A stretch of DNA of 62,565 bases from Bacteroidota bacterium (GCA_020160935.1 JAIUPL010000030.1:1-62565), one strand, 5' to 3'. Positions 36,049 through 45,012 are shown, counted from the first letter of the stretch. Notes: generated by a model from the sequence alone, not told the origin. Translations and numbers: made by a program.

Positions 36049-37407
36049 TCACTTCACTCTCGAATACTTCAACAACAATTTCGCCGGGTAGGTTGTACTT
36101 CCCGGGCCATACAAAATGGAACGCATGGCAGTCCGGCTTTGAAGATTGAGGTTGAGGTAAACGGTTTTCTTTTTGATATCGCTTCCGGCCGGCAAGTCGA
36201 CCAGGCCTTGTAAATAATCGGACATATTGAGGTGATACCTCGTAACGATGCCTCCAGGCTCGGTTTCCTTGTTGGGTGCTCCCCCGAATCTTGAATAATT
36301 GTTGAGGGAGTTGATCGAGTTGGACACATCGGACGTGACGTCAAAAATAGTATCTCCGACAGAACGGGACAACACCAACTGAGTTGCAGGCTTTAAAAGG
36401 CCAGGCAGGTCATTGGCCAATTGGTCGTTGACGGTCAGCAGCAGGTCGGCTTCGTTCACGGCAATATTCTCCAACTGATCTACAAATGGAAACTCGATTT
36501 TTACCTTGATGCCTTCGGCGCCCTGCACGTACAGCAGGTCGCTGGCGCTATGGCCAAGCAGTGGTCCAACGACAGAGCCGGTGTAATCATGTTTGAAATT
36601 GGAAAACTTGTTGCTACCCTGGAAGAAGTAATCGAAGGTGCCATGTATGGTATCCTGACGCGTGTAGTATAGCCGGATGCGGCTGAAATTCTGGTCGTTC
36701 AGGTTGAGGGGCAGAATCAGACCGGGCGTGGCTCCGGAAGACGTGCTGGTAATTTTGATCCCGCGGAGTTTCTGATAAAACACGGAATCTTCAGCCAGGG
36801 TGGCGCTATCGAGCGCCATCAGTTCGCGCCCGAAGTCATCATTGAGGCGGATTTTAATGTAAGCGCCCCGGGCAGTTGTAGAAAAAAGGCTGTCCTGATT
36901 GCCCGGATGTGGTACAAAATTGTCGAGTCGGCCAATTTCGGTGGTAGCAGGCAACGACGAAGTGGAATAGTACACAGTAGTGGAACCGATGGAATAGCCT
37001 TCATCGACCCGTTGCACCAGGATGTTTTGCGGTTGCATGGTGTCGCCGTACAAACCAGTGTTTCCGTATCGCATGAACAGCATGATGGAGTCGAAACGAA
37101 GGGAGTTTTCCAGTGCAGTAGGTACGCTGGGCTGGAAGAGCGCATAAATATCGGCCTTTGTTTTGCCAAAATACGGGTCGGTCATGTCGCCGCACAAAAA
37201 GTAGGCGGCAGTAGAAATGCGATCTGAGGTAACCAGGCTGTCCTCGCGTTCGAGGCTGCAACGGATCGTAAGCGTGTCGGTAAAATCGTAGTCGGCTAAC
37301 TGGTCGCCCAGCAGGTCGGCGCCAAACGGGCTGGTGCGTGTGCAGGCAGTCCAAAACAGGATCGCCAGGACAAAGAATGCGGCGAATAGGGGGAATTTTT
37401 GTTTCAT
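36049..37407 (-). CDS. DUF4270-family lipoprotein
   Basis: The 452-residue protein has a lipoprotein signal ending FWTAC (Cys22), then a beta-rich domain typical of DUF4270: FGADLLGDQLADYDFTDTL, DPYFGKTKADIYALFQP, FDSIMLFMRYGNTGLYGD and a C-terminal TYPAKLLLKYSRVK. The family is found in Bacteroidota between a glycogen/starch synthase-like gene and glmS, as here, and has no known function. Attachment to an envelope membrane is expected. Confidence 0.87.
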   Translation of the reverse strand: MKQKFPLFAAFFVLAILFWTACTRTSPFGADLLGDQLADYDFTDTLTIRCSLEREDSLVTSDRISTAAYFLCGDMTDPYFGKTKADIYALFQPSVPTALENSLRFDSIMLFMRYGNTGLYGDTMQPQNILVQRVDEGYSIGSTTVYYSTSSLPATTEIGRLDNFVPHPGNQDSLFSTTARGAYIKIRLNDDFGRELMALDSATLAEDSVFYQKLRGIKITSTSSGATPGLILPLNLNDQNFSRIRLYYTRQDTIHGTFDYFFQGSNKFSNFKHDYTGSVVGPLLGHSASDLLYVQGAEGIKVKIEFPFVDQLENIAVNEADLLLTVNDQLANDLPGLLKPATQLVLSRSVGDTIFDVTSDVSNSINSLNNYSRFGGAPNKETEPGGIVTRYHLNMSDYLQGLVDLPAGSDIKKKTVYLNLNLQSRTAMRSILYGPGSTTYPAKLLLKYSRVK

Positions 37408-37421
37408 ATTTTTTTACAAGA

Positions 37422-37459
37422 CGAGGGAACCGGAGCATACATCGCTCCGGGCTCCCTCG
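37422..37459. repeat. Strong hairpin between DUF4270 and the glycogen/starch synthase-like gene
   Basis: CGAGGGA plus CCGGAGC pairs with GCTCCGG plus TCCCTCG across a seven-base loop with a small bulge. There is no T-tract on the minus side, so it may be a processing or attenuation hairpin rather than an intrinsic terminator. Confidence 0.65.
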
Positions 37460-37502
37460 CCGTCATACTGGAAATGAATTTGTTGAAAGTACGTCCGAAA
37501 GC

Positions 37503-38324
37503 CTATTGCGGCACTTCGGCTTCGAGCAGGCTGCGGAAAAACTCACCATAACTGGTCAGCATATCCTCCGTTCCCTTCCAGGGGAGTACGGGTTTGTCCT
37601 GCGCGACGGACAGGTAATCAACGTTGGTGTCTGCCGATTCGCTGCCGATGATCAAAGCATCCGAGTAAGCAGCCGCACCTTTGTGCATGGAAACACCCTC
37701 GCCATCCCGGAATACCTCGAGGTCTTTTTTCGACAGGTTGTTGATGGCTGCTTTTTCCATAAAACGGTCGCTGCCTTCGCGTTCGTGGGGCGTGCCGTAC
37801 ACAGAATATACGATTTGAGAATTGGCAAAAATTGGCTCCGTTTTGTAGGCTGTGCGCAGGTACAGCGGTACGAGGCTCGTCATCCAGCCGATACACAACA
37901 CAATATCCGGGGCCCAACCAAATTTTTTCACCGTTTCGATAGCGCCTTTACAAAAGAAAGCCGCGCGGTCGGGATTGTCTTCAAAAGCATTGCCCGATTC
38001 GTCTTCAAAAATGGCTTTACGCTTGAAAAAATCTTCGTTGTCGAGGAAATAAACCTGCAAACGGGAATTAGGCAAAGACGCAACTTTGATGATGAGCGGG
38101 TAATCGTCGTCGTCGACAATGATATTCATTCCGGAAAGACGTACCACCTCGTGCAGTCGGTGGCGCCGTTCATTTACTACGCCGTAACGCGGCATCAAAA
38201 TCCGCAATTCATACCCCGTATCCTGTAAAAATTTGGGCAATTTTGCCACCAGCGATGATATTTCGGGGCCTTCCGTATAAGGCTCCAACTCCTGGGTGAT
38301 AATAAGCAAACGCTTCTTTTCCAT
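37503..38324 (-). CDS. Glycogen/starch synthase N-terminal-domain protein
   Basis: The 273-residue protein corresponds only to the N-terminal Rossmann domain of GT5 glycogen synthase: LLIITQELEPYTEGPEISSLVAKLPKFLQ, LRILMPRYG, FAAFFCKGAIETVKKFGWAPDIV-like text and a late segment with YSVYGTPHE. Full GlgA enzymes have about 480 residues and the second domain is missing here, yet the frame is clean and the start and stop natural, so this is a short family form seen elsewhere in Bacteroidota rather than a broken gene. It might bind sugar nucleotides or regulate; catalysis by itself is doubtful. It heads the run with DUF4270 and glmS. Confidence 0.85.
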   Translation of the reverse strand: MEKKRLLIITQELEPYTEGPEISSLVAKLPKFLQDTGYELRILMPRYGVVNERRHRLHEVVRLSGMNIIVDDDDYPLIIKVASLPNSRLQVYFLDNEDFFKRKAIFEDESGNAFEDNPDRAAFFCKGAIETVKKFGWAPDIVLCIGWMTSLVPLYLRTAYKTEPIFANSQIVYSVYGTPHEREGSDRFMEKAAINNLSKKDLEVFRDGEGVSMHKGAAAYSDALIIGSESADTNVDYLSVAQDKPVLPWKGTEDMLTSYGEFFRSLLEAEVPQ

Positions 38325-38468
38325 GTTATCAGATAACCAGACTTGATTGGTGTGTAGAAATCCCTGTAAGCATAGTCGCCGATTTTACATAAACGCTGCG
38401 GTGTGTGTAAAAAATTTGTCGGACGACTTTGGGCTTTTGACAAAACCTTTGTTCTGACAAAGCCGGTG

Positions 38469-38476
38469 CAAAAGTA
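38469..38476 (-). promoter_or_regulatory. -7 element upstream of the glycogen/starch synthase-like gene
   Basis: TACTTTTG on the minus strand is an exact TAnnTTTG match, 145 bases before the ATG at 38324. The 38325-38549 stretch otherwise holds only a likely leader with TTTTG-rich text and a GTTATCAGATAAC palindrome at about 38326-38338. Confidence 0.45.
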
Positions 38477-38549
38477 TAAAAAATTGCGGGTTATTTTTGT
38501 ATCCACATGGCAGGATAAAATTATTGGGGGCGGATTTAACTAAATTGGG

Positions 38550-38720
38550 TTATAAAGGTTGATGAGGGTTGATAAGGGTTGATAAGGTTGATATTCATCC
38601 ACTCGATGAATGTGAAATACAATCCTTACCTCGAGCCGTCATTCATCAACCCTCATCAACCCTCATCAACCCTCATCAACCTTTATCAACCTTTATCAAC
38701 CTTTATCAACCCTATCAACC
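38550..38720. repeat. Decamer inverted repeat with conserved loop, copy 3
   Basis: GGTTGATGAG, GGTTGATAAG and related decamers lead into the loop 38586-38635, which matches copy 1 (22257-22306) at 49 of 50 bases. The right arm has CAACCCTCAT and CAACCTTTAT units and ends four bases before the stop of the DHFR gene (38725-38727). Confidence 0.9.
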
Positions 38721-38724
38721 CCAA

Positions 38725-39216
38725 CTAAACCCTCTCCAGCACCCTAAACACATACGCCCACTCATTCTTTTCGTCGGGCGCATGGGATTCCCGCGAGATT
38801 TCCCGCCATTCGGCCGGATTGATGTCTGGAAAAAACACATCACCCTCCACTGTTACATCCACTTCTGTCAGGTAAATTTTATCCCACAAATGGCTGCTTT
38901 CCCTGTAAATGGCGCCGCCACCAATGATAAACGCCTCCGTTTCGCCATTGTCGTGGGCAATTTCCAACGCCTCTTCCAGTGAATGCGCTACCAACACGCC
39001 TTCCGCAGTAAAAAACGGGTCGCGGGTAATCACAATATTGGTGCGTTTGGGCAATGGGCGTCCGATACTGTGAAAGGAATTGCGCCCCATGATGACATGG
39101 TGTTCCAGCGTGGTGCGTTTGAAATACTTCAGGTCGGCAGGCAGGTACCATGGGATCTGGTTGTCTTTCCCGATTACATTTTGGTGAGCAACGGCAACAA
39201 TAGCGGAAACGAGCAT
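38725..39216 (-). CDS. folA: Dihydrofolate reductase
   Basis: The 163-residue enzyme reduces dihydrofolate with NADPH. It has the classical start VSAIVAVAHQNVIGKDNQIPWYLPADLKYFKR with the catalytic acid in the DLKYFK helix, GRNSFHSIGRPLPKRTNIVITR (NADPH loop), AFIIGGGAIYRE and the YLTEVDVTVEGDVFFPDI strand. No thymidylate synthase gene is next to it. Upstream of its start, CTCTCAC heptamers lie in the same orientation as before the Fur-family gene. Confidence 0.96.
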   Translation of the reverse strand: MLVSAIVAVAHQNVIGKDNQIPWYLPADLKYFKRTTLEHHVIMGRNSFHSIGRPLPKRTNIVITRDPFFTAEGVLVAHSLEEALEIAHDNGETEAFIIGGGAIYRESSHLWDKIYLTEVDVTVEGDVFFPDINPAEWREISRESHAPDEKNEWAYVFRVLERV

Positions 39217-39224
39217 AAACAGAG

Positions 39225-39252
39225 GTGAGAGGTGAGAGACGAGAAGTGAGAG
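39225..39252 (-). repeat. CTCTCAC heptamers upstream of the DHFR start
   Basis: Four heptamers (plus strand GTGAGAG, GTGAGAG, ACGAGAA, GTGAGAG) end eight bases before the ATG at 39216. Read with the gene they are CTCTCAC, TTCTCGT, CTCTCAC, CTCTCAC followed by CTCTG, nearly the same order as at 18509-18534 before the Fur-family start. Confidence 0.85.
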
Positions 39253-39319
39253 GTGTGGGCTGCCCGCGGGTTTTAAAACAGTTTCTTACCTTCGCGGTTT
39301 CGACAAACAAAGGTACGAC

Positions 39320-40423
39320 GTGCAATTCGACGATTTGATCGGTCAGGAAAGAACCAAACATTTTCTGCTGCAACTGGCGGCCGGTGACCGCATACCGCAT
39401 GCCCTGCTGTTTCTGGGCCCTACCGGAAGTGGCAACCTGGCCCTGGCCCTGGCATTTGCCCAGTTGCTGCAATGCGAAAACCCCGGCCCTCGTGGCGCCT
39501 GTGGCCAATGCAATGCCTGCCACAAATCGGCGGCGTTCGTACACCCCGACATCCATTTTTCTTTCCCGTCAGTAGGCGCCAATGCTGTCAGCACCAATTA
39601 CCTGAAAGAATGGCGCGCATTTCTCGAAAACAACCCGTACAGCGACGTCAATGCCTGGCTCCAGCAACTCGGCGCCGACAACAAGCAGGGCAATATCACC
39701 AAGGACGAGTGCAATGCCATTATCAAAAAACTGAGCCTCGCTATTTTTGAAGGCAAATACAAAATCCTGCTGATGTGGCTACCCGAGTACCTGGGCAAAG
39801 AAGGCAATCGCCTCCTGAAACTCATTGAAGAGCCACCCGAACAAACCATTTTCCTGCTGGCTGCCGAAAACCAGGAAGCCATACTCAATACCATCCTCTC
39901 CCGCTGCCAACTGGTAAAAACCGATTTGCTCAGCGACGAGGAGGTAGCATGGGGGCTGCAACAGCGCCGGGGCCTCGATGCCACCCGCGCCCGGCAGGTG
40001 GCGTTTCTGGCAGGCGGCGATTTCGGCATCGCACTCGGCCTGGCCGACAATCCTGAAAACGACGACGCACACCTGCTGCTCGACTGGCTACGCAAATGCT
40101 GGCGCGGCCATCCGGTAGAATTGGTGAAATGGACCGAAAATTTTGCCCAATTGGGCCGGGAGAACCAGAAACAGTTTTTACAGTACGGCCTGCATTTTCT
40201 CCGCGAAATGCTGTTTTTGCTCACCACCCGGGATACCAACCTGCGGCTTCGCCCTGAAGAACTCAGTACGGCTCAAAATATGGCAAAAGTGCTTGATTTT
40301 GATAAAATTGCACAACTTGTCAGCCTGCTCAACGACAATATTTACTATATAGAACGCAACGCCAACCCCAAAACACTGTTCCTGGATACCTCTATTTCCA
40401 TGCACAGCATCTTTAAAAGTTGA
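39320..40423 (+). CDS. holB: DNA polymerase III delta' subunit
   Basis: The 367-residue clamp-loader protein opens MQFDDLIGQERTKHFLLQL from a GTG start. Its P-loop is degenerate (LGPTGSGNLA, with Asn39 where Lys is expected), as in delta' subunits that do not hydrolyse ATP. A zinc module with Cys52, Cys61, Cys64 and Cys67 follows, then LLKLIEEPPEQTIFLLAAENQEAILNTILSRCQ, the usual AAA+ sensor region. It loads the sliding clamp together with DnaX and delta. A small membrane protein gene follows after four bases. Confidence 0.93.
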   Translation: MQFDDLIGQERTKHFLLQLAAGDRIPHALLFLGPTGSGNLALALAFAQLLQCENPGPRGACGQCNACHKSAAFVHPDIHFSFPSVGANAVSTNYLKEWRAFLENNPYSDVNAWLQQLGADNKQGNITKDECNAIIKKLSLAIFEGKYKILLMWLPEYLGKEGNRLLKLIEEPPEQTIFLLAAENQEAILNTILSRCQLVKTDLLSDEEVAWGLQQRRGLDATRARQVAFLAGGDFGIALGLADNPENDDAHLLLDWLRKCWRGHPVELVKWTENFAQLGRENQKQFLQYGLHFLREMLFLLTTRDTNLRLRPEELSTAQNMAKVLDFDKIAQLVSLLNDNIYYIERNANPKTLFLDTSISMHSIFKS

Positions 40424-40427
40424 ACCC

Positions 40428-40685
40428 ATGAAAAAACTGAGCCGCGCCCTCGGCGTCGTACTGCTCACCTTGCTCATCGGAGCAGGAATTCTTGCAACAG
40501 CCTACCAGTTCAATGATGGAAAAATCAATCAGGCTGTGATTGGTACGATCTTTATCGGAATGGCTTTTCCCAATTTTTTTATTGCAGGAGTCATGCGCAT
40601 GTTCAGGCACAGGGCCGGTTTTTACTTCCTGTGGACGGGGTTGGCGTGTGCCATCATTGGCCTGCTCATTCTTGCTTTCAGGTAA
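40428..40685 (+). CDS. Small membrane protein, unknown
   Basis: The 85-residue protein has a basic start (MKKLSRALG) and three hydrophobic segments (about 8-24, 35-54, 66-84) connected by short charged loops. I do not recognise a family. The start lies four bases after the holB stop and the frame ends before the next gene, which supports translation as part of the holB transcript. Nothing indicates a function. Confidence 0.65.
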   Translation: MKKLSRALGVVLLTLLIGAGILATAYQFNDGKINQAVIGTIFIGMAFPNFFIAGVMRMFRHRAGFYFLWTGLACAIIGLLILAFR

Positions 40686-40815
40686 AAAATGCAGGAGAAA
40701 GAGACCTTTTTCTACATCTCGTGCCCCCGGCATGCAGTTCCTGCTTCTCACTTCTAATCTTTCGCTTATCTTTACTGCCTTTAAACTGATTATTCTCTCT
40801 TGAAATCAAAATAAT

Positions 40816-42327
40816 ATGGGATGTGTTGGATGTTCCTGCTCGACCGGTAAGGATGCAGTGAGCGGGTGTAATAGCAACGGCGGTTGCGCAACAGGCGGCT
40901 GTAACCGCCACAATACGTACGACTGGATTACGGCGCAAGGCATCAGCGATGCCCGCCCTTTCGATATGGTGGAGGTGAGTTTTAAAAATGGCTCCCGCAA
41001 GGAGTTTTACAAAAACCCGCCTTTCACCCGTGCCACTACGGGCGACTGGGTTATTGTAGAATCGCAGTCGGGCGGATTCGATGTGGGCAAGGTGTCGCTG
41101 TCCGGCGAACTGGTGCGCCTGCAAATGAAACGCAAGCGCGTACGCTCCGATGCGCGCCTCTCCAGCGTGGTGCGCAAAGCCCACGAACGCGACCTGGAAC
41201 GCCTCGACGAAGTGCGCCAGGAAGAAAAAAAAGTGCTGATTCAGGCACGCGCTATCGCTCGCACGCTCGACCTGGATATGAAAATCGGCGACGTGGAATT
41301 TCAGGGCGACGGCCGTAAATGCACGTTTTATTACACTGCCGACGGCCGTGTCGACTTCCGGGAACTGATTCGCCACTACGCCCGCGATTTCAAAGTGAAA
41401 ATTGAAATGCGCCAGATTGGCGCCCGGCAGGAGTCGGCCCGCATCGGCGGACTGGGCAATTGCGGCCGCGAACTGTGCTGCTCTACCTGGCTTACCGAGT
41501 TTAAAAGTGTAAATACTGCCGCAGCGCGCTATCAAAATCTGGCCATTAACCAGACCAAACTTTCGGGAATGTGCGGCCGCCTGAAATGCTGCCTCAACTA
41601 CGAACTCGATACATACATCGATGCGCTGGAAGATTTCCCGGATCGTGCCGAACGCCTCAAAACCGGCGCCGGGCTTGCGATCCTGATCAAGACGGACGTT
41701 TTCAAGCGCCTCATGTACTACACTTATGCCGATGATCGGAGCAAATTCCTGGCCGTACACGTCGACCAGATATGGGAGGCGCTCGACATGCTTAAATCAG
41801 GCAAAGTGCCCGGCAGCCTTGAAGATATTCTCGCCATGGCACCCCAGGTGGAAGCCGACGAGCCCGAGGAAGTAGAACCGGATTTCGAAAACGTGCAGGA
41901 TGTAATCCAGTTGCCGATCGAAAAACGCAAAAAGAAAAAGAAGAAAAACAAGGGCAATCGCGACCGCTCCCAAAGCGCAGCAGCAGCGGTGGAAAAAGCG
42001 GCTCAACAAGACGACCTTTCGCAGAAACAACCGCCTCGGCGCGATGATCGGCAGCGCAGGCCCGATAATCGTTCGAATCAACGGCCTCCTCAACAGCAGC
42101 AACAAAGAAAGGAAAGTGGCCCCCCACAGGCCAAACAAATGCCTCCAGGCCCTAAACCGCCTCAGAATCAGGGCGATAAAAGACCGCCCCAACAGCAGCA
42201 GCCCAGAAAAGAAGGCGAACAACGCCCACCTGATAGCGGCACGGGTGGCGACAATAACAACAAAGGGAATAATTTTAAAGGCAATAACCGCCGCCGCGAC
42301 AAGCGAAACTTTAAAGGTAAAGAGTAA
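40816..42327 (+). CDS. ricT: PSP1-domain protein, RicT/YaaT-like
   Basis: This 503-residue protein contains the PSP1 domain (about 35-330) with KKVLIQARAIARTLDLDMKIGDVEFQ, KCTFYYTADGRVDFRELIRHYA and the cysteine motifs LGNCGRELCCSTWL and SGMCGRLKCCLNYE. In Bacillus the ortholog RicT joins RicA/RicF in an iron-sulfur complex that aids RNase Y. An additional Cys-rich N-terminus (six Cys in the first 30 residues) and a 150-residue basic Gln/Pro/Asn/Arg-rich tail are unusual. The position just after holB is common for this gene. The tail suggests RNA contact; that is inference. Confidence 0.88.
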   Translation: MGCVGCSCSTGKDAVSGCNSNGGCATGGCNRHNTYDWITAQGISDARPFDMVEVSFKNGSRKEFYKNPPFTRATTGDWVIVESQSGGFDVGKVSLSGELVRLQMKRKRVRSDARLSSVVRKAHERDLERLDEVRQEEKKVLIQARAIARTLDLDMKIGDVEFQGDGRKCTFYYTADGRVDFRELIRHYARDFKVKIEMRQIGARQESARIGGLGNCGRELCCSTWLTEFKSVNTAAARYQNLAINQTKLSGMCGRLKCCLNYELDTYIDALEDFPDRAERLKTGAGLAILIKTDVFKRLMYYTYADDRSKFLAVHVDQIWEALDMLKSGKVPGSLEDILAMAPQVEADEPEEVEPDFENVQDVIQLPIEKRKKKKKKNKGNRDRSQSAAAAVEKAAQQDDLSQKQPPRRDDRQRRPDNRSNQRPPQQQQQRKESGPPQAKQMPPGPKPPQNQGDKRPPQQQQPRKEGEQRPPDSGTGGDNNNKGNNFKGNNRRRDKRNFKGKE

Positions 42328-42450
42328 CATGAGTCATCCCGAATTTTTGGGAGACAAGCATTCAGGATGACTCATGTTAAAAGCGACGTAATATACCCGA
42401 TGCCCGATTCAAGATGCATGACCTTTCATACTTCTTCAATCGGGCGTCGG
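42328..42450. repeat. Two hairpins filling the gap between convergent ricT and M56 genes
   Basis: ATGAGTCATCC/GGATGACTCAT (about 42329-42377) starts directly after the ricT TAA. A second stem pairs 42397-42412 (CCGATGCCCGATT) with 42434-42450 (AATCGGGCGTCGG) with two mismatches and ends 10 bases before the M56 stop. Confidence 0.8.
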
Positions 42451-42460
42451 ATCAATCCTG

Positions 42461-44593
42461 TCAATTGTGTACTTCCAAAGTATAATTATCTCTCTTTTCC
42501 ATACGCTTGCCGGTGAAGCGTTCGTACAGTTCCATGTATTTTTTGTGTGCCTCATCCGACTGTTTTTTGCCATTCACTTTCAATGACTTCGGATTAAGGT
42601 TGAAGGAAAAGTCGTTCGGATCACTGATTAATTTTTCCTGAAGCAGTTGGGCTCTCAATGCCGCCTGGAATTCCATACCACGGTTGTTGCGTTCCTGATT
42701 GCGGAGATCTTCCCGAAGTTGATGTTGATGTTCGCGAAAATCGCTCTGGTGCGCTTTCCAGTTTTCCATCTCTTTTTTCCATTCCTCCTGACCGGATTTC
42801 CATTCTTCCTCAAACTCTTTCAAATCTTTTTCGAGGTCTTTTCGGTCTTCATCGCTCATGTTGTGGTAACTTTCGCGCAAGGCATTGTAGTGATCGCGAA
42901 ATTCGTCGGCATGTTTTCTCCATTCCTCCATTTGCTCTTCCCATTGGGCACGGTCTTCATCGGAAAAAGAGTAAGACATGCCGCCGCCGCTGCTGTTGCC
43001 CCATCCAAAATTCATATCCGGCTGAGGCGTTGCGAAATGGAAACCCATTCCGGGCAAGTCAATTTTTTCGCCTTTTTCCAGTTTTTTGCCATTCATCCAT
43101 ACTTCACCTTTTTCCACCTTGATTTCCATGGGTTTACCATCTTTTTCCAGGGTGATAATGACATTTCCATCCGGGTCGGTGATGGTACTTAATTTTGGAT
43201 TGACAAACCCGAAACTGGGCACAGGAGGCACCGGTGGTACGGGTGGTACGGGAGGCACACCCGGCACAGGAGGCATGGGAGGAACCGGAGGCACTGGAGG
43301 TGCAATGTTTCGCTGAAGTTCCTGGGCCAGTTCGCCGTATTGAGCGAATTCATTGCTTGGAATTTCCTTGTCGTCTACTTTGAGGCGGGTAATCTGCCCG
43401 TTTTCCAGTTCCATTTCCACTTTGCCATTGTCATCTTCGCGGGTAATCTTCTGTATACTTTTGGATTTGGACTTAGGCACGCTGTCTTGTGGCATTTGGT
43501 GATGGTCGGTGCTCGAGAGCAGTCCGTCAGACCAGTCTGTAATTTGTGCGAAAGCAGCGGCCACCGTAGGCGGCGTATTTGCGCGCAGGCCGATGAAAGT
43601 CAACAAGGCAAGCAGAATAACTGTTGCTGTGAGTTTTTCCATAACTTGAGATTTTTGTTGTGGTTGATTCAGAATTCGCCGGACGCGTTCCAGCAGGAGC
43701 GGGCGGCGCGATGAACCGCCGATGCCCAGCGCCAGGCGCGGAGCAGGAATGGCCAGTTCCTGCACCTGTACCAGTGCTTTGGCAAAAATCAGCGGGTTGC
43801 CGGTGGCGGCCAGCGCAGCATCGTCGCAGCAGTTTTCCCGCTCGCGCCGAATGACGGCCGATACCCACCATACAGCAGGGTGATAGTAAAATACAGCCTC
43901 TACAAATGCTTGCAAAAGGTTGAAAAGCCAGTCGCGACGGGCAATGTGTGCCAATTCATGCGCCAAAACGGCTTCTACCTCGGCAAGGCTGAGGCGATTG
44001 ATCAAACCGATGGGAAACAAAACGACGGGCTTCAACCAGCCGATCGCCACGGGTGAGTACACCAGTGCCGATTCGAACAGTTTCACAGTAGCCACGAGCC
44101 CAAGCCGATGGCTCAGTTCGCCTACTTTTTGTTGCCAGTGATCTTCCACCGGTTTCAAGCGTTGCGTTTGTAGTTGATGAACCTGCCAAAGTCCGGTACT
44201 CAGGCGGATCATGAAAAAAAGAAATCCCATCAGCCACACCAGCACAATGGACACATAGTGGCTTTCCAGCCAGTCGGTCAGGCGGTCTGTCCACATGGTC
44301 TGCGTGTATGCCTGCTGCTGTGTGAGAAGGAACGGCCCGAAGGTCGGCGCCCCGTTTGAGGTGATGGTTACCGTTGTTTCAGGTTCGAAAACCCAGAAAA
44401 ACGTAGCGGCAGATACTGCAAAAACAGCCATCAGAGCACCGTAGGCAGCCAGGTAACGTTGGCGCGCCTTCGGTAGCCTTGGCAGCAGGATCAGCAGCAA
44501 CAATGCGAATGCAGCACCTTGCCAAATGGAGTGCGTGAGCGTCCAGCCCAGGGCCCGAACCACAGCGTCGGAAATAGCGAAACGATCGTTCAT
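42461..44593 (-). CDS. BlaR1-like M56 membrane metallopeptidase
   Basis: The 710-residue protein has four membrane helices in the first 320 residues and the peptidase M56 zinc motif VLAHELAHIARRDWLFN with the downstream Glu in RRERENCCDDAAL. The C-terminal half is extracytoplasmic and odd: a PPVPPVP repeat stretch (encoded at about 43215-43310), then a segment with DGKPMEIKVEKGEVWMNGKKLEKG and a 150-residue acidic/Trp/His-rich helical tail. BlaR1 relatives sense a signal and cleave a BlaI-type repressor; the repressor gene overlaps by four bases upstream. No penicillin-binding sensor domain is visible, so the signal is probably not a beta-lactam. Confidence 0.9.
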   Translation of the reverse strand: MNDRFAISDAVVRALGWTLTHSIWQGAAFALLLLILLPRLPKARQRYLAAYGALMAVFAVSAATFFWVFEPETTVTITSNGAPTFGPFLLTQQQAYTQTMWTDRLTDWLESHYVSIVLVWLMGFLFFMIRLSTGLWQVHQLQTQRLKPVEDHWQQKVGELSHRLGLVATVKLFESALVYSPVAIGWLKPVVLFPIGLINRLSLAEVEAVLAHELAHIARRDWLFNLLQAFVEAVFYYHPAVWWVSAVIRRERENCCDDAALAATGNPLIFAKALVQVQELAIPAPRLALGIGGSSRRPLLLERVRRILNQPQQKSQVMEKLTATVILLALLTFIGLRANTPPTVAAAFAQITDWSDGLLSSTDHHQMPQDSVPKSKSKSIQKITREDDNGKVEMELENGQITRLKVDDKEIPSNEFAQYGELAQELQRNIAPPVPPVPPMPPVPGVPPVPPVPPVPPVPSFGFVNPKLSTITDPDGNVIITLEKDGKPMEIKVEKGEVWMNGKKLEKGEKIDLPGMGFHFATPQPDMNFGWGNSSGGGMSYSFSDEDRAQWEEQMEEWRKHADEFRDHYNALRESYHNMSDEDRKDLEKDLKEFEEEWKSGQEEWKKEMENWKAHQSDFREHQHQLREDLRNQERNNRGMEFQAALRAQLLQEKLISDPNDFSFNLNPKSLKVNGKKQSDEAHKKYMELYERFTGKRMEKRDNYTLEVHN

Positions 44594-45012
44594 GGCTTGG
44601 GCGGGTTGTTTTCCAGTTGAGCAATAAGTGCTTTGATCTCGTCGAGTTCGTCGGCACTGGCTTCGTGGTTGCCCAGGGCCTGCATGACCAGCCGGGCTGC
44701 ATTGCCCCGAAACGTGTTGTCTACAAATTCCTGAAGCAGGAGTGACTGGGTGTCGCCTTCCTGGACGGCTGCCTTGTACAGGTGGGTACGCCCATCCTCT
44801 TCACGGGTCACCATGCCCTTTTCAAACATGATTTGCATCATTTTCAGGGTCGTGGTGTAGCCGATGACTTCTTTCGTCCGGGCAGTGTTGCGCGTTGCTG
44901 CCTGACTACTTTTGCGTTGCTCGTTCAGCAGATCGTTCACTGTGCGCACAGTGCTCGCACCTTGCTGCCAGAGTATTTGCAGAATCTCCAGTTCCGAATC
45001 GGTAGGTTTCAT
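44590..45012 (-). CDS. BlaI/MecI/CopY-family repressor
   Basis: The 140-residue winged-helix repressor starts MKPTDSELEILQILWQQGASTVRTVNDLL, has the recognition part GYTTTLKMMQIMFEKGMVTREEDGRTHLYKA with the proteolysis-site region, and a C-terminal dimerisation helix pair. ATG 45012 gives the standard family N-terminus; a 12-residue extension would cross the operator. It overlaps the M56 gene by four bases, a tight translational coupling. Two identical-spacing palindromes upstream are probably its own operators, so the pair should be autoregulated. Confidence 0.94.
   Translation of the reverse strand: MKPTDSELEILQILWQQGASTVRTVNDLLNEQRKSSQAATRNTARTKEVIGYTTTLKMMQIMFEKGMVTREEDGRTHLYKAAVQEGDTQSLLLQEFVDNTFRGNAARLVMQALGNHEASADELDEIKALIAQLENNPPKP

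Noticed and set aside
37503-38324. Pseudogene (truncated glycogen synthase)
   Set aside because: Start and stop are clean, no frame remnants of the second domain lie downstream, and the neighbour order with DUF4270 and glmS supports a genuine short family.
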